Shown: positions 17,538 to 26,845, counted from the stretch's first letter. The stretch: DNA of 64,000 nucleotides from Celeribacter arenosi (GCF_039539485.1 NZ_BAABDF010000007.1:1116001-1180000), one strand, 5' to 3'. Notes: generated from the sequence alone by a model not told the origin. Numbers and translations are program-made.

Positions 17538-18959
17538 ATGACGCAAATCCGGCTGACGAATACAAAGACGCGCCACAAGGACGGCTTTGTCCCCATCGAT
17601 CCGACAAACGTGCGGATGTATGTCTGTGGGCCAACAGTTTATGACCGTGCGCACCTGGGCAACGCACGCCCTGTGGTCGTGTTCGATGTGCTCAACCGGC
17701 TGCTGCGTCATGTATATGGCGACGACCACGTGACCTACGTGCGCAACTTCACCGACGTGGATGACCGCATCAACGAGACCGCCCAGAAACGCAAAGCGGC
17801 GGGTGCTAAGGGTACCTTGGAGGAGTTGATCCACGAACGCTCGAACGAGACCATCGCATGGTATCACGATGACATGGACGCGCTCGGCGCCCTGCGCCCC
17901 GATTACGAACCGCGCGCGACCCAATATATTGCCCAGATGATCACGATGATCGCGGACCTGATCGCGAAAGGCCACGCCTACGAGGCCGAGGGGCACGTCC
18001 TCTTCGCGGTTGAAAGCTACGCAGAATACGGCGCTCTCTCGGGACGGACCGTGGACGACATGATCGCCGGCGCGCGTGTCGAAGTCGCCCCGTACAAACG
18101 TAATCCGATGGATTTTGTGCTCTGGAAACCGTCTCCAGACGAGCTGCCCGGCTGGGATAGCCCGTGGGGGCGTGGGCGTCCGGGATGGCATATCGAATGC
18201 TCGGCGATGTCTTTTGAATTGCTCGGCGAGAGTTTTGACATCCACGGCGGCGGCAATGATTTGATGTTCCCGCACCATGAAAACGAGATCGCGCAAAGCT
18301 GCTGCGCCCATGAAGGCGCGGGTTTTGCCAATGTCTGGCTGCACAATGAGATGTTGCAGGTCGAAGGCAAGAAGATGTCCAAATCTCTGGGCAATTTCTT
18401 TACGGTGCGCGACCTGCTTGATCAGGGCGTGCCCGGAGAAGTGATCAGGTTTGTGTTTCTGAGCACGCATTATCGCAAGCCGATGGATTGGACGGCCGAG
18501 AAGGCCGAACAGGCGAAAGCGACGCTGGTATCTTGGCGCAGATTGCTCGGTTCGGCGCAGGCCGGTGAACCCGATGCGACGGTGGTATCCAAACTATGCG
18601 ATGATCTGAATACGGCCGGTGCCATTTCCGAACTGCACCGTATGGCCAAGGATCTGACGGCCAATCCGGCTGAGACAGACGAAGAGGCCATGGGCACCAT
18701 GCTCGCCTCCGCGCAGCTCTTGGGTCTGTTGACGCCCGAACTCTCTGGTTGGGACAAAACAGGTGTCGATCTTTCAACATTTGCCGACCACCTGTCGGAT
18801 TTGCGGGCCGCGGCCATGGAGACCAAGGACTTCTCGGCAGTTGATGCGATGAAAACTGCGCTTCTCGAAGCAGGGGTTGAGGTGCGCATGTCCAAGGCGG
18901 GGGTCGAACTAGAGGCCGGGGCGAATTTTGACCCCGCCAAACTGGAGGGCCTCAAATGA
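17538..18959 (+). CDS. cysS: Cysteine--tRNA ligase
   Basis: Class I aminoacyl-tRNA synthetase, 473 aa. The HIGH-equivalent is HLGN within TVYDRAHLGNARP, KMSKS is intact in GKKMSKSLGNF, and the zinc site includes the Cys of MYVCGPT, Cys of WHIECSA and HHENEIAQ. The ATG at 17538 follows GGAGAGG; an upstream in-frame ATG at 17460 is not supported. cimA overlaps the stop (ATGA). Confidence 0.96.
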   Translation: MTQIRLTNTKTRHKDGFVPIDPTNVRMYVCGPTVYDRAHLGNARPVVVFDVLNRLLRHVYGDDHVTYVRNFTDVDDRINETAQKRKAAGAKGTLEELIHERSNETIAWYHDDMDALGALRPDYEPRATQYIAQMITMIADLIAKGHAYEAEGHVLFAVESYAEYGALSGRTVDDMIAGARVEVAPYKRNPMDFVLWKPSPDELPGWDSPWGRGRPGWHIECSAMSFELLGESFDIHGGGNDLMFPHHENEIAQSCCAHEGAGFANVWLHNEMLQVEGKKMSKSLGNFFTVRDLLDQGVPGEVIRFVFLSTHYRKPMDWTAEKAEQAKATLVSWRRLLGSAQAGEPDATVVSKLCDDLNTAGAISELHRMAKDLTANPAETDEEAMGTMLASAQLLGLLTPELSGWDKTGVDLSTFADHLSDLRAAAMETKDFSAVDAMKTALLEAGVEVRMSKAGVELEAGANFDPAKLEGLK

Positions 18960-20584
18960 GCCGCGAACGCCTCTACCTCTTTGACACAACGCTACGTGAC
19001 GGCCAGCAAACGCAGGGCGTGCAATTCTCCGCGCCCGAAAAACATCGCATTGCGGCGGCGCTGGATGATCTCGGGGTCGATTATATCGAAGGCGGATGGC
19101 CCGGGGCGAACCCGACGGACAGTGAGTTCTTCGACGCACCGCCCAAAACCCGCGCCACGTTTACCGCCTTTGGAATGACCAAACGGTCGGGTCGTTCGGC
19201 AGAAAACGATGATGTCCTCGCGACCGTTCTGAACGCAGGGACAAAATCCGTCTGCCTCGTGGGCAAGACGCACGACTTCCATGTCACGACCGCATTGGGT
19301 GTGACGCTCGAAGAAAACGTCACCAACATCGCGCAGAGTTTTGCCCATATCGTGGCGCAGGGCCGCGAGGCACTGTTCGATGCGGAGCACTTCTTTGACG
19401 GGTATAAATCCAATCCGGACTACGCGCTCGAATGCCTCCACGCGGCTTACACAGCAGGGGCGCGATGGATTGTGCTTTGTGACACGAATGGCGGAACGCT
19501 GCCCGGTGAGGTCTATCAGATCACGTTGAAAGTGATCGAGAGCGGCATTCCGGGTTCCCATCTGGGCATCCACACCCACGACGATACGGGCAACGCGGTG
19601 GCAAATTCGCTTGCCGCCGTGAATGCGGGTGCGCGTCAGGTGCAGGGGACATTGAACGGTTTGGGCGAACGCTGTGGCAACGCAAACCTGACCACCTTGA
19701 TCCCGACGTTCCTTCTCAAAGAACCCTACGCAAGCAAATTTGACACCGGCGTGACGCAAGACGCGTTGAAGGGGATGGTCAAAGTGAGCCGGATGCTCGA
19801 CGACATCCTCAACCGCGTGCCGCAGCGTGCAGCGCCCTATGTCGGGGCTTCCGCTTTTGCGCATAAGGCCGGCCTGCACGCCTCGGCAATTCTCAAAGAT
19901 CCCACGACCTACGAACATATTGTCCCCGAAATTGTCGGCAACGCGCGCATCGTGCCGATGTCGAACCAGGCGGGCACCTCGAACCTGCGCTCGCGTCTTT
20001 CGGATATGGGGATGGATGTTGAGGATACATCCGCACTTTCGCGCGTTCTCGACCGGATTAAACTGCGCGAGGCCGAAGGCTATTCCTATGACAGTGCGCA
20101 GGCCTCCTTTGAATTGGAAGCGCGCCGTGAAGTCGGTCAGATGCCGTCATTTTTTGATGTCGAACGCTACCGCGCAACTGTGGAGCGCCGCCGCGATAGC
20201 CGTGGCCGGATGAGCCACCTGTCCGAGGCAACCGTGGTGGTCAACATCGGTGGCGAGCGGCACTTGTCGGTCTCCGAGGGCATGTTGGAGGATGGTGCTG
20301 ACGGGGGGCCGGTGAACGCGCTTTCCAAAGCACTGGCCAAGGATCTCGGACCCTATCAGGGGCTGATCGAGGACATGGAACTGGTGGACTACAAAGTCCG
20401 CATCACCCAAGGCGGCACAGAGGCGCGCACACGGGTCATTATCGATCACGAAGACGGGCAGGGTCGGCGTTGGTCAACGGTCGGCGTATCGTCCAACATC
20501 ATCGACGCGAGTTTTGAGGCGCTTCTGGATGCGATCCTGTGGAAGCTTGTCCGTGATGGCGCGCACGCGCTGGGGGCGCAATGA
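18956..20584 (+). CDS. cimA: (R)-citramalate synthase
   Basis: Condenses pyruvate with acetyl-CoA toward isoleucine. A 542-aa protein of the TIGR00977 type with an N-terminal TIM barrel (YLFDTTLRDGQQTQG, HTHDDTGNAVAN, NGLGERCGN) and a C-terminal LeuA-type regulatory domain. The length and the GWPGANPTD segment favour CimA over 2-isopropylmalate synthase. Overlaps cysS by 4 bp upstream and the next gene by 4 bp downstream, so three genes form a coupled operon. Confidence 0.92.
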   Translation: MSRERLYLFDTTLRDGQQTQGVQFSAPEKHRIAAALDDLGVDYIEGGWPGANPTDSEFFDAPPKTRATFTAFGMTKRSGRSAENDDVLATVLNAGTKSVCLVGKTHDFHVTTALGVTLEENVTNIAQSFAHIVAQGREALFDAEHFFDGYKSNPDYALECLHAAYTAGARWIVLCDTNGGTLPGEVYQITLKVIESGIPGSHLGIHTHDDTGNAVANSLAAVNAGARQVQGTLNGLGERCGNANLTTLIPTFLLKEPYASKFDTGVTQDALKGMVKVSRMLDDILNRVPQRAAPYVGASAFAHKAGLHASAILKDPTTYEHIVPEIVGNARIVPMSNQAGTSNLRSRLSDMGMDVEDTSALSRVLDRIKLREAEGYSYDSAQASFELEARREVGQMPSFFDVERYRATVERRRDSRGRMSHLSEATVVVNIGGERHLSVSEGMLEDGADGGPVNALSKALAKDLGPYQGLIEDMELVDYKVRITQGGTEARTRVIIDHEDGQGRRWSTVGVSSNIIDASFEALLDAILWKLVRDGAHALGAQ

Positions 20585-21360
20585 GCGTTCAGGCCTGTGC
20601 AGAGCTGGTGGAGGCGGGTGATCCGCTGCGATTTCGCACCACCATGGTCGCGCCACTCGCCGCGCGCGAGGTTTTGTTCCCGATCCATGCCTTTTGCCTA
20701 GAGGTCGCAAAGGCACCCTGGATCACGCAGGAGGCGATGATTGCCGAAATGCGGCTGCAATTCTGGCGTGACGTGTTGCAGGAAAAGGCGGACGGTAAAC
20801 CGCCACGCGCACATGAAGTGGCCGCGCCCTTGCATGCGGTGTTGGACGGTCCGGCGGCAGAAGCGCTCGATGGGGCGGTTACGGCGCGCCAATGGGACAT
20901 TTACCGCGATCCGCATGAGGATCAGGCCGCGCTGCACAGCTATCTTCATGCCAGTTATGCGATTCCGCTCCATGTGGCCGCCCGTATCCTCGGGGCGCCC
21001 GCGGAGTCGGCAAAGTCACTGAACAGGGTGCTTTTGGGTGGCGCCCTCGCGCGGTATCTGATGGCACTGCCGGCGCTGGAGGCGGCAGGTCGCATTCCTC
21101 TGGTGGATGGCCGTCCCGATTCCATTCGAACCTTCGCCGCCGATGTGTACGCGCAGGCGCGGTTGGGGGCACAGGACCTCAAGTTGGACAAGATCGCCCG
21201 CGCGCCTCTCATGGATGCGATGATGCATTTGCCTATCCTGCGACAGGCTGCACGCAATCCCGATGCGGTTCTCGATGGGCGTTTGCGTCAGGGTCCGGTT
21301 TGGCAGGCGCTGCGATTGGCGCGTGTCTCTCAGGCGCGGTCCTGGTCTCGCGTGCGGTAA
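20581..21360 (+). CDS. Squalene/phytoene synthase-like protein (NDUFAF6 type)
   Basis: A 259-aa all-helical protein of the squalene/phytoene synthase superfamily. The usual first aspartate motif after HAFC is replaced (LEVAKAP) and the second DxxxD region reads DVYAQARLGAQD, so both substrate-Mg motifs appear lost. This fits the NDUFAF6/complex I assembly-like branch rather than an active synthase. Starts inside cimA. Its last 31 bp overlap the convergent ribbon-helix-helix gene. Confidence 0.75.
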   Translation: MSVQACAELVEAGDPLRFRTTMVAPLAAREVLFPIHAFCLEVAKAPWITQEAMIAEMRLQFWRDVLQEKADGKPPRAHEVAAPLHAVLDGPAAEALDGAVTARQWDIYRDPHEDQAALHSYLHASYAIPLHVAARILGAPAESAKSLNRVLLGGALARYLMALPALEAAGRIPLVDGRPDSIRTFAADVYAQARLGAQDLKLDKIARAPLMDAMMHLPILRQAARNPDAVLDGRLRQGPVWQALRLARVSQARSWSRVR

Positions 21361-21563
21361 AAGTCGAGCACGTAGAGGCGAATGGCGGAGGCCAATCCAC
21401 TCTCGACACCACGGGATGCGTCAATTTCGGCGGCCAGTTCGTTGATGGCCTTTCCCTGTGCTTGAGCAATTTCGCGAAACGCCCGCCAAAAGGGATCTTC
21501 GAGAGACACGGACGTTCGATGCCCTTTGAGGGTCAGCGATCGTTTGATAGGGCGCGCGCTCAT
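21330..21563 (-). CDS. Ribbon-helix-helix domain protein
   Basis: A 77-aa protein with the RHH_4-type core RSLTLKGHRTSVSLEDPFW followed by two short helices ending in YVLDFYRTR. Likely a small DNA-binding dimer, but no target is evident. It starts within 4 bp of the DUF4169 stop, and the pair appear to be one transcript, as often seen upstream of fumC in this group. Confidence 0.82.
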   Translation of the reverse strand: MSARPIKRSLTLKGHRTSVSLEDPFWRAFREIAQAQGKAINELAAEIDASRGVESGLASAIRLYVLDFYRTRDQDRA

Positions 21564-21739
21564 GGCTCGTCTTTCTTGTGCGCGTCGAGCAGAGCTTTGA
21601 CTTTTTCCTTCTTGGCGGCTTCCAGTTCTTTTTGGGCTTTCGTGCGTCCAAAGGCTGAAGCGTTCGCATCTGCCTGCGCGCGTTTCTGGTTGCGCGTTTT
21701 GGCCTTCCGGAACTGGTTTAGGTTGGTCACGTTGCTCAT
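21560..21739 (-). CDS. DUF4169 family small protein
   Basis: A 59-aa very basic, Ala/Lys-rich helical protein starting MSNVTNLNQFRKAKTRNQKR, the DUF4169 pattern. The ATG at 21739 is chosen by family; the ribosome site is weak. An in-frame upstream start would add 31 residues running toward the fumC terminator. It overlaps the ribbon-helix-helix gene by 4 bp. Function unknown. Confidence 0.82.
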   Translation of the reverse strand: MSNVTNLNQFRKAKTRNQKRAQADANASAFGRTKAQKELEAAKKEKVKALLDAHKKDEP

Positions 21740-21873
21740 GGGGCGATTGTACTCTCTATTCAAGAGCCCGAAAAGCGCTCTCGCGCGCGCGCCAGGTGGT
21801 TGGAGAGGTGGATGGTTGGGCGAGAATGCCATTCACCGCTTAGAAAGACAAATGTCGACGGGTTCCAGACATA

Positions 21874-21900
21874 CAAAAGGCGACCCAAGGGCCGCCTTCC
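21874..21900 (-). terminator. Rho-independent terminator of fumC
   Basis: On the minus strand AAGGCG...CGCCTT forms a stem with inner CC/GG pairs and ends in TTTTGT, 28 bp past the fumC stop. Confidence 0.75.
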
Positions 21901-21927
21901 GTATCGCTTTCGACGTGCCTAGCTGGC

Positions 21928-23322
21928 TCAGTCTTTGGGACCGATCATCATTTCCGGACGCACAACCTCGTCAAAGGTTTTCTCATCCACAAAGCCCAAA
22001 GCAATGGCCTCCTGCTTCAAAGTGGTGCCGTTTTTATGCGCCGTCTTTGCCACTTTAGTCGCGTTGTCATAGCCGATCGTCGGGGCCAGAGCGGTCACGA
22101 GCATGAGGGATTCATGCAAAAGCTTTTCGATACGTGGCTCGTTGGCCTCGATCCCCGCGACCATGTTGTCGGTGAACGCAGAGGCGCTGTCGCCCAGCAA
22201 CTGCATGGATTGCAGCACATTGTACGACATCATCGGGTTGTAGACGTTCAACTCGAAATGGCCCTGAGAGCCGGCGAAACCGACGGCGGCGTCATTGCCC
22301 ATCACATGCGCGCAGACCATGGTGAGCGCTTCGGCCTGTGTCGGATTCACCTTACCCGGCATGATCGAAGAACCCGGTTCATTTTCCGGCAGGATCAACT
22401 CGCCCAGACCACAACGCGGACCGGATCCGAGCAGACGAATGTCGTTGGCAATCTTGAACAGCGATCCGGCGACCGTTTTGAGGGCGCCCGAGAACATGAC
22501 CATCGCGTCATGGGCGGCGAGCGCTTCGAATTTATTCGGCGCGGTGACAAAGGGCAGGTCGGTGATTTCGGCCATATTGGCGGCGACCATTTCGGCCCAG
22601 CCTTTTTGGGTGTTCAGTCCTGTGCCGACAGCCGTGCCGCCCTGCGCGAGTTCGTAGATGTCGCCCAGACAGGCCTCGACACGTTCGATCCCTTTGCGCA
22701 CCTGATGTGCGTAGCCCCCAAATTCCTGACCGAGTGTCAGCGGGGTCGCGTCCTGCGTATGGGTGCGCCCGATCTTGATGATGTCTTTGAAGGCCTCTGC
22801 CTTCGCTTCCAACGCGGCGGCAAGTTTTTCCAAACCCGGCAACAAAACGTCGCGGGCCTGCATGGCAATGCCGACATGCATCGCGGTGGGGAAGGTGTCA
22901 TTGGACGATTGCCCCATGTTGCAGTGGTCATTCGGATGGACCGGTTTTTTCGATCCCATTTCACCGCCGAGCATTTCGATCGCGCGATTGGAGATCACTT
23001 CGTTGGCATTCATGTTGGACTGTGTGCCCGAACCTGTCTGCCACACGACGAGAGGGAAGTTGTCGTCGAATTTTCCGTCAATGACTTCGCCGGCGGCAGC
23101 AATAATGGCGTCTGCCACTGTCGCGTCCATTGTGCCGAGCGTTTTGTTGGCCTGTGCGCAGGCCTTTTTGATCACGCCGAGCGCGCGGATGATCGGCACG
23201 GGTTGGCGTTCCCAGCCGATGGGGAAATTCAGGATCGAGCGCTGCGTTTGTGCGCCCCAATATTTGTCTGCGGGTACTTCCAGCGGGCCAAAGCTGTCGG
23301 TCTCTGTGCGGGTCTGCGTCAT
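21928..23322 (-). CDS. fumC: Class II fumarate hydratase
   Basis: Converts fumarate to malate in the TCA cycle without an iron-sulfur cluster. At 464 aa it has family length, with the catalytic loop GSSIMPGKVNPTQ, the HPNDHCNMGQSSND stretch and GRTHTQDATP. Downstream small genes (DUF4169, ribbon-helix-helix) lie beyond a terminator. Confidence 0.96.
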   Translation of the reverse strand: MTQTRTETDSFGPLEVPADKYWGAQTQRSILNFPIGWERQPVPIIRALGVIKKACAQANKTLGTMDATVADAIIAAAGEVIDGKFDDNFPLVVWQTGSGTQSNMNANEVISNRAIEMLGGEMGSKKPVHPNDHCNMGQSSNDTFPTAMHVGIAMQARDVLLPGLEKLAAALEAKAEAFKDIIKIGRTHTQDATPLTLGQEFGGYAHQVRKGIERVEACLGDIYELAQGGTAVGTGLNTQKGWAEMVAANMAEITDLPFVTAPNKFEALAAHDAMVMFSGALKTVAGSLFKIANDIRLLGSGPRCGLGELILPENEPGSSIMPGKVNPTQAEALTMVCAHVMGNDAAVGFAGSQGHFELNVYNPMMSYNVLQSMQLLGDSASAFTDNMVAGIEANEPRIEKLLHESLMLVTALAPTIGYDNATKVAKTAHKNGTTLKQEAIALGFVDEKTFDEVVRPEMMIGPKD

Positions 23323-23412
23323 CGGGGCTCTCTCGCTTGCTTGGGACTCGCGAATGGCTATACGCGGTCACACCGCGTGACGCAATGTATACGACGGTAT
23401 GCGAGATGGAAT

Positions 23413-23970
23413 CTATGTCGCATGTCGCCGGTATTCGTAGACCCATGCCGGGGGAAGATTGGCCCAGATCCTGCCGCGCTTGGTGGCTGTGATGCCGAGG
23501 TCTGCGCGCATCTTCGCATTGAGGGGAGAGGTGCTCGCGTAGGATATCTGTGTGAAAAACCCGTCGTGGGCGATGACCTCAAAGGCCCGCCCAACGACCC
23601 TTCGCTGCAAATCCGGTCTCGCGAGCAGCGGGACCCCGGAAATAACGGCCCCAACATCGCGCAGGCCAATATCGACGATCTCTTCGGCGGAACGGTTGAG
23701 GATCCGCACACCGGGAAATCGATGGCGCAATTCGTCACAAAACCGCGGATTGAGTTCGAGGAGGGTGAGCCGTTCGGGATCTACGCCTCTGTCGAGTAGG
23801 GCGCGTGTGAAGGAACCGGTGCCGGGACCGATTTCGACGATCGGCCCCGTGGTGCTTTCCACCCCTTTTGTCATCAACCGCGCACAGGCGCGCGAAGAGG
23901 GGGCAATTGCGCGCACCTCTCCGGGGTTGCGGATCATTTCACCTAAGAATGTAGCAAATTCGCGCGCCAT
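23413..23970 (-). CDS. SAM-dependent methyltransferase, phospholipid N-methyltransferase-like
   Basis: A 185-aa class I methyltransferase with SAM-binding motif I IVEIGPGTGSFTRALL at about residues 44-59. The N-terminus (FLGEMIRNPGEVRAIAPSSRACARLM) and the short length resemble the PmtA phosphatidylethanolamine N-methyltransferases of alphaproteobacteria, and the same superfamily includes KsgA-like RNA adenine methylases. Substrate is therefore a guess. Confidence 0.72.
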   Translation of the reverse strand: MAREFATFLGEMIRNPGEVRAIAPSSRACARLMTKGVESTTGPIVEIGPGTGSFTRALLDRGVDPERLTLLELNPRFCDELRHRFPGVRILNRSAEEIVDIGLRDVGAVISGVPLLARPDLQRRVVGRAFEVIAHDGFFTQISYASTSPLNAKMRADLGITATKRGRIWANLPPAWVYEYRRHAT

Positions 23971-24088
23971 TTTCCTGTCTTTCCGGAGTGTTCCCGAAAG
24001 AATAGCCAGTGAACCGAGACAGGAAGCAAGAGGGGCGTCGACGAGTTTACCAAAAATTCACAGACGGATCGCAGCGGCCGAGCGTTGA

Positions 24089-24586
24089 TTATTTGCGAAA
24101 CTTGTCGAGCGAGACGATTTCCGCCTCATGCGCCGAATTCTCTTTTGGAGAGCTGCTATCGCCTTCGGTCGGGGCTTCGTATTCGGCGAGGTCATGGGAA
24201 ATCTCGTCCTCATCCAGTTCCTCGACATCGCTTTCCTGTGTCTCGAACCGCAGGCCGAATTCGACAGAGGGGTCCACAAAGGTGCGGATCGCGTCATAGG
24301 GGATGAACAACGGCTCAGGGCTATCCCCGAAATTGAGTGTGATCGCAAATCCCTCAGGCCCGACTTCGAGATTGTCGAACCAGTGTTGAACAACAATGGT
24401 CATTTCTTCAGGGTAACGATCGGACAACCAATCCGCGATTTCGACATCGGGATGCATCGTGTCGAAGGTGATGAAAAAGTGGTGATCACCGGGCAAACCA
24501 TCGGCCTTTACTCCGGCCAGAACTTTACGGATCAGCCGGCGCATGGCGTCATGCATCAGATTTCCGTAGTCGATGGATTTGGCCAT
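24089..24586 (-). CDS. sspB: ClpXP adaptor SspB (alpha type)
   Basis: Delivers ssrA-tagged proteins to ClpXP. The 165-aa protein has the substrate-binding domain (HHFFITFDTMHP, GFAITLNFGDSPEPLFIPYDA), an acidic linker, and the C-terminal ClpX-docking tail SLDKFRK. AAAGG lies upstream of the ATG at 24586. The longer open frame reaching 25036 overlaps chrA and is not used. Notably the tmRNA gene that makes its substrates is 2 kb away. Confidence 0.92.
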   Translation of the reverse strand: MAKSIDYGNLMHDAMRRLIRKVLAGVKADGLPGDHHFFITFDTMHPDVEIADWLSDRYPEEMTIVVQHWFDNLEVGPEGFAITLNFGDSPEPLFIPYDAIRTFVDPSVEFGLRFETQESDVEELDEDEISHDLAEYEAPTEGDSSSPKENSAHEAEIVSLDKFRK

Positions 24587-24651
24587 CAGAGAACCTTTCA
24601 AGGAAGCGATGCAAATCAGCATAAGGGATTCTTGGGGATTGGAAAGGGGGG

Positions 24652-25926
24652 CTAGAAAATGGATCCCACCACAAGTCCTGCGATTGCCATAGTGGCGATT
24701 GTAACGATTAATCCCTGACGCAAAATGAACAGGAGAGCGGCCGCGATTACGGCCAACGCGACCGCGTTCCAATCCACACTCGAAAAGGTCGGGAAAAGGA
24801 AGTGAAGAGGGCCGAAGTTTGCGGTGTCGACGGTTGCAAAGAAGACGTGCACTGCAAACCATAGGGAAAGGGATGCAATGACGCCGACAACACTGGCTGT
24901 GATCGCTTTCAGGGCCGCCGACAGGCGCGGCTGGGTGGCGATCCAGTCGATGTAGGGGGCGCCTGCGAAAATCCACAAAAAGCAGGGCACGAAGGTCACC
25001 CATAGCGTGATCGCAGCGCCCGCAACGCCGCCCCAAAGTCCAAGTGGCGTCGCCGCCATGTAGCCGACGAATTCAGTGACTAGGATGAGGGGGCCGGGGG
25101 TCGTCTCGGCAAGTCCCAACCCATCGAGCATCGCGTCGGCGGAAAGCCACGCTTTGTCGCGAACCACTTGTTGGCTCATATATGCCAACACCGCGTAGGC
25201 TCCGCCGAATGTGACGACCGCCAGTTTGGAGAAAAATACGCCGATCTCCAAAAGTCTCGACTGACCTGTCCCCGCAAGGAAGAGTAACGGCGCCCCCCAC
25301 AACCCACCCCAAATGGCGATGGTGCGCGGAAGGTGACCCGCGCTTGGCACCGAGACCTCGGGACCCCGAACGCCACGCCATGTGAGCCATCCGAAAACCG
25401 CCGCGCAAATCACTATTGCGGGGAAGGGGATGCCTATAAAGAAGATCGCGATGAAGGATAGGATGGCGAGGAACCAGCGGTCGCGTGTCCCCAATGCTTT
25501 GCGCCCCAACCGAACCAGCGCCTGCAATACCACGAGCACAACCGTGGCTTTCACGCCGAGGAAAAGGGCGGATGTGGCGGGCAGGTGGCCGTAGGCGGCG
25601 TAGACTGCCGCCAGTGCCAACATGACCAACGCGCCGGGAAGCACGAAAAAAAGCCCCGAGATGATGCCGCCAAACGTCCCGCGTAGACGCCATCCGCTGA
25701 AGGTCGCGAGCTGCATTGCTTCCGGACCGGGGAGCATCATGCAAAAGGAAAGGGCGGATAGAAAGTCTTCCTCCTCCATCCACGCGCGATCTTCAACGAA
25801 CTCGCGATGCATCACCGCAATCTGAGCGGCGGGCCCACCGAAGGACAATAGGCCCACCCGTAGGCAGCTGCGCAAGAAGTCCGGTAGCGCCGGCTGCGCA
25901 CGGTTGTCACTGGGCGGCGGGGTCAT
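24652..25926 (-). CDS. chrA: Chromate transporter, long-chain ChrA
   Basis: A 424-aa CHR-family membrane protein with two homologous halves and about ten hydrophobic segments. FGGPAAQIAVMH with MLPGPEAMQLA in the first half and FGGAYAVLAYM with TTPGPLILVTEFVG in the second are the paired signatures. ATG 25926 has GGAG 9 nt upstream; 25935 and 25983 are alternatives. Chromate efflux is the family's known role; not tested here. Confidence 0.9.
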   Translation of the reverse strand: MTPPPSDNRAQPALPDFLRSCLRVGLLSFGGPAAQIAVMHREFVEDRAWMEEEDFLSALSFCMMLPGPEAMQLATFSGWRLRGTFGGIISGLFFVLPGALVMLALAAVYAAYGHLPATSALFLGVKATVVLVVLQALVRLGRKALGTRDRWFLAILSFIAIFFIGIPFPAIVICAAVFGWLTWRGVRGPEVSVPSAGHLPRTIAIWGGLWGAPLLFLAGTGQSRLLEIGVFFSKLAVVTFGGAYAVLAYMSQQVVRDKAWLSADAMLDGLGLAETTPGPLILVTEFVGYMAATPLGLWGGVAGAAITLWVTFVPCFLWIFAGAPYIDWIATQPRLSAALKAITASVVGVIASLSLWFAVHVFFATVDTANFGPLHFLFPTFSSVDWNAVALAVIAAALLFILRQGLIVTIATMAIAGLVVGSIF

Positions 25927-26000
25927 CGGGCGCATCTCCGCGGAAATCACGCTCCTTGTCCACCAGTGGCCAGAGTCGGTCAACCCTGTCGCCGGTGAGG

Positions 26001-26426
26001 TTAGGACAAAACCTCACCCGCAAGGCAAAGGGCCATCGTATCGCGGGGAAGGTTGCCCAATTGCTCAAAAAAACCGACGTAGTCGAAATGGTTTTGCGCA
26101 TGCACGACTTTGCCATTCTTGTGGCGGATCATCACCTGACCGGTAATTGAAATGGGACGCAGGTTCTCACGGTTCAGGGCATTCAGGCGCACCAGAGCCC
26201 ATGCGCAATCATCTACTTCCATCGAGTCCACGATTTCGCATTGCACTTTCGTGACAAGGCGTAAGACCGCGGGAACAATGGCCTGAAAGTCTTCTATCTG
26301 GACGGCGAGGTCGGGCAGCAAACCACCGGCCAGCGCCTCTGTATCGAAGTATCGTTGCACGGCTTCGAGATCGCCCTCTACCCATACATGTTGATACCAT
26401 TTTTCGAGCAATTCGACGCCCGTCAT
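26001..26426 (-). CDS. NTF2-like / SnoaL-like protein
   Basis: A 141-aa protein with the NTF2-like fold pattern: an N-terminal helix (LLEKWYQHVWVEGDLEAVQRYF) and a later strand ending GKVVHAQNHFDYVGFFEQLG. The His-Asp near NHFDYVG is typical of SnoaL-like proteins. Enzyme or binding function is unknown. It lies just downstream (same strand) of the tmRNA gene. Confidence 0.75.
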   Translation of the reverse strand: MTGVELLEKWYQHVWVEGDLEAVQRYFDTEALAGGLLPDLAVQIEDFQAIVPAVLRLVTKVQCEIVDSMEVDDCAWALVRLNALNRENLRPISITGQVMIRHKNGKVVHAQNHFDYVGFFEQLGNLPRDTMALCLAGEVLS

Positions 26427-26522
26427 GTCGTGTTCCCTTCGACTTTCACGTGGAAACGCCACTAAACGGCAAAACAATCAAGAATGTCTTACCGGCACGA
26501 AGATTGAGCGAAGAGAGTGGGG

Positions 26523-26840
26523 AAAAGTGCAGGCTTCTGTTGCCAGGTGCCTGCGAACCCCGCCTTAAGTCGCTAAACCTAAGGACTTATGTTTCGATAT
26601 TTCGCACAGCTTACGCTGCGAGAGCCATCGGAGCTTTGTTGTCATTTGCAACTAGCTTTAGTGTACCGATAACGGTGGTAACTCACCGAAACAAAGCTAC
26701 ATCTTTAGACGTCCGTCGATCCTATTTCGTCCCCATGGTCCCCAAATGAGGGATGTTTGGTGGAGACGCCGGGTACCGCCCCCGGGTCCGATCCGCTTAT
26801 TACATGCGCGTTTATGCCCATAGTCGGGTTGCCCCGACGC
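26523..26840 (-). ncRNA. ssrA: Two-piece (circularly permuted) tmRNA
   Basis: Transfer-messenger RNA that rescues stalled ribosomes. On the minus strand the acceptor piece comes first: a GTCGGG/CCCGAC hairpin, a T-arm CCGGG/CCCGG (26785-26769), and acceptor strand CGTCTCC plus ACCA ending at 26758. After a ~23-nt intervening segment the coding piece begins GGGGACG (26734-26728), complementary to CGTCTCC with one G-U pair, then AGGATCGACG as in tmRNA D-loops, and the tag frame at 26649-26611. A GCAGGC/GCCTGC hairpin with a T run ends it. This is the permuted arrangement known for alphaproteobacteria. Processing sites are inferred. Confidence 0.92.
26611..26649 (-). other. tmRNA tag-peptide reading frame
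   Basis: GCA at 26649 to TAA at 26613-26611 encodes ANDNKAPMALAA. It ends in the LAA degron recognised by ClpX and has the AND(N) segment bound by SspB. The sspB gene is at 24089-24586. Confidence 0.92.
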
Positions 26841-26845
26841 TTTAG

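Noticed and set aside
16527..18470. Very long minus-strand frame fused ahead of mazG
   Set aside because: The extra 375 codons lie opposite cysS and are a high-GC shadow; MazG begins at 17345.
22036..23799. 587-codon plus-strand frame opposite fumC
   Set aside because: Low-complexity His/Arg-rich shadow of fumC and the methyltransferase gene; no start signal.
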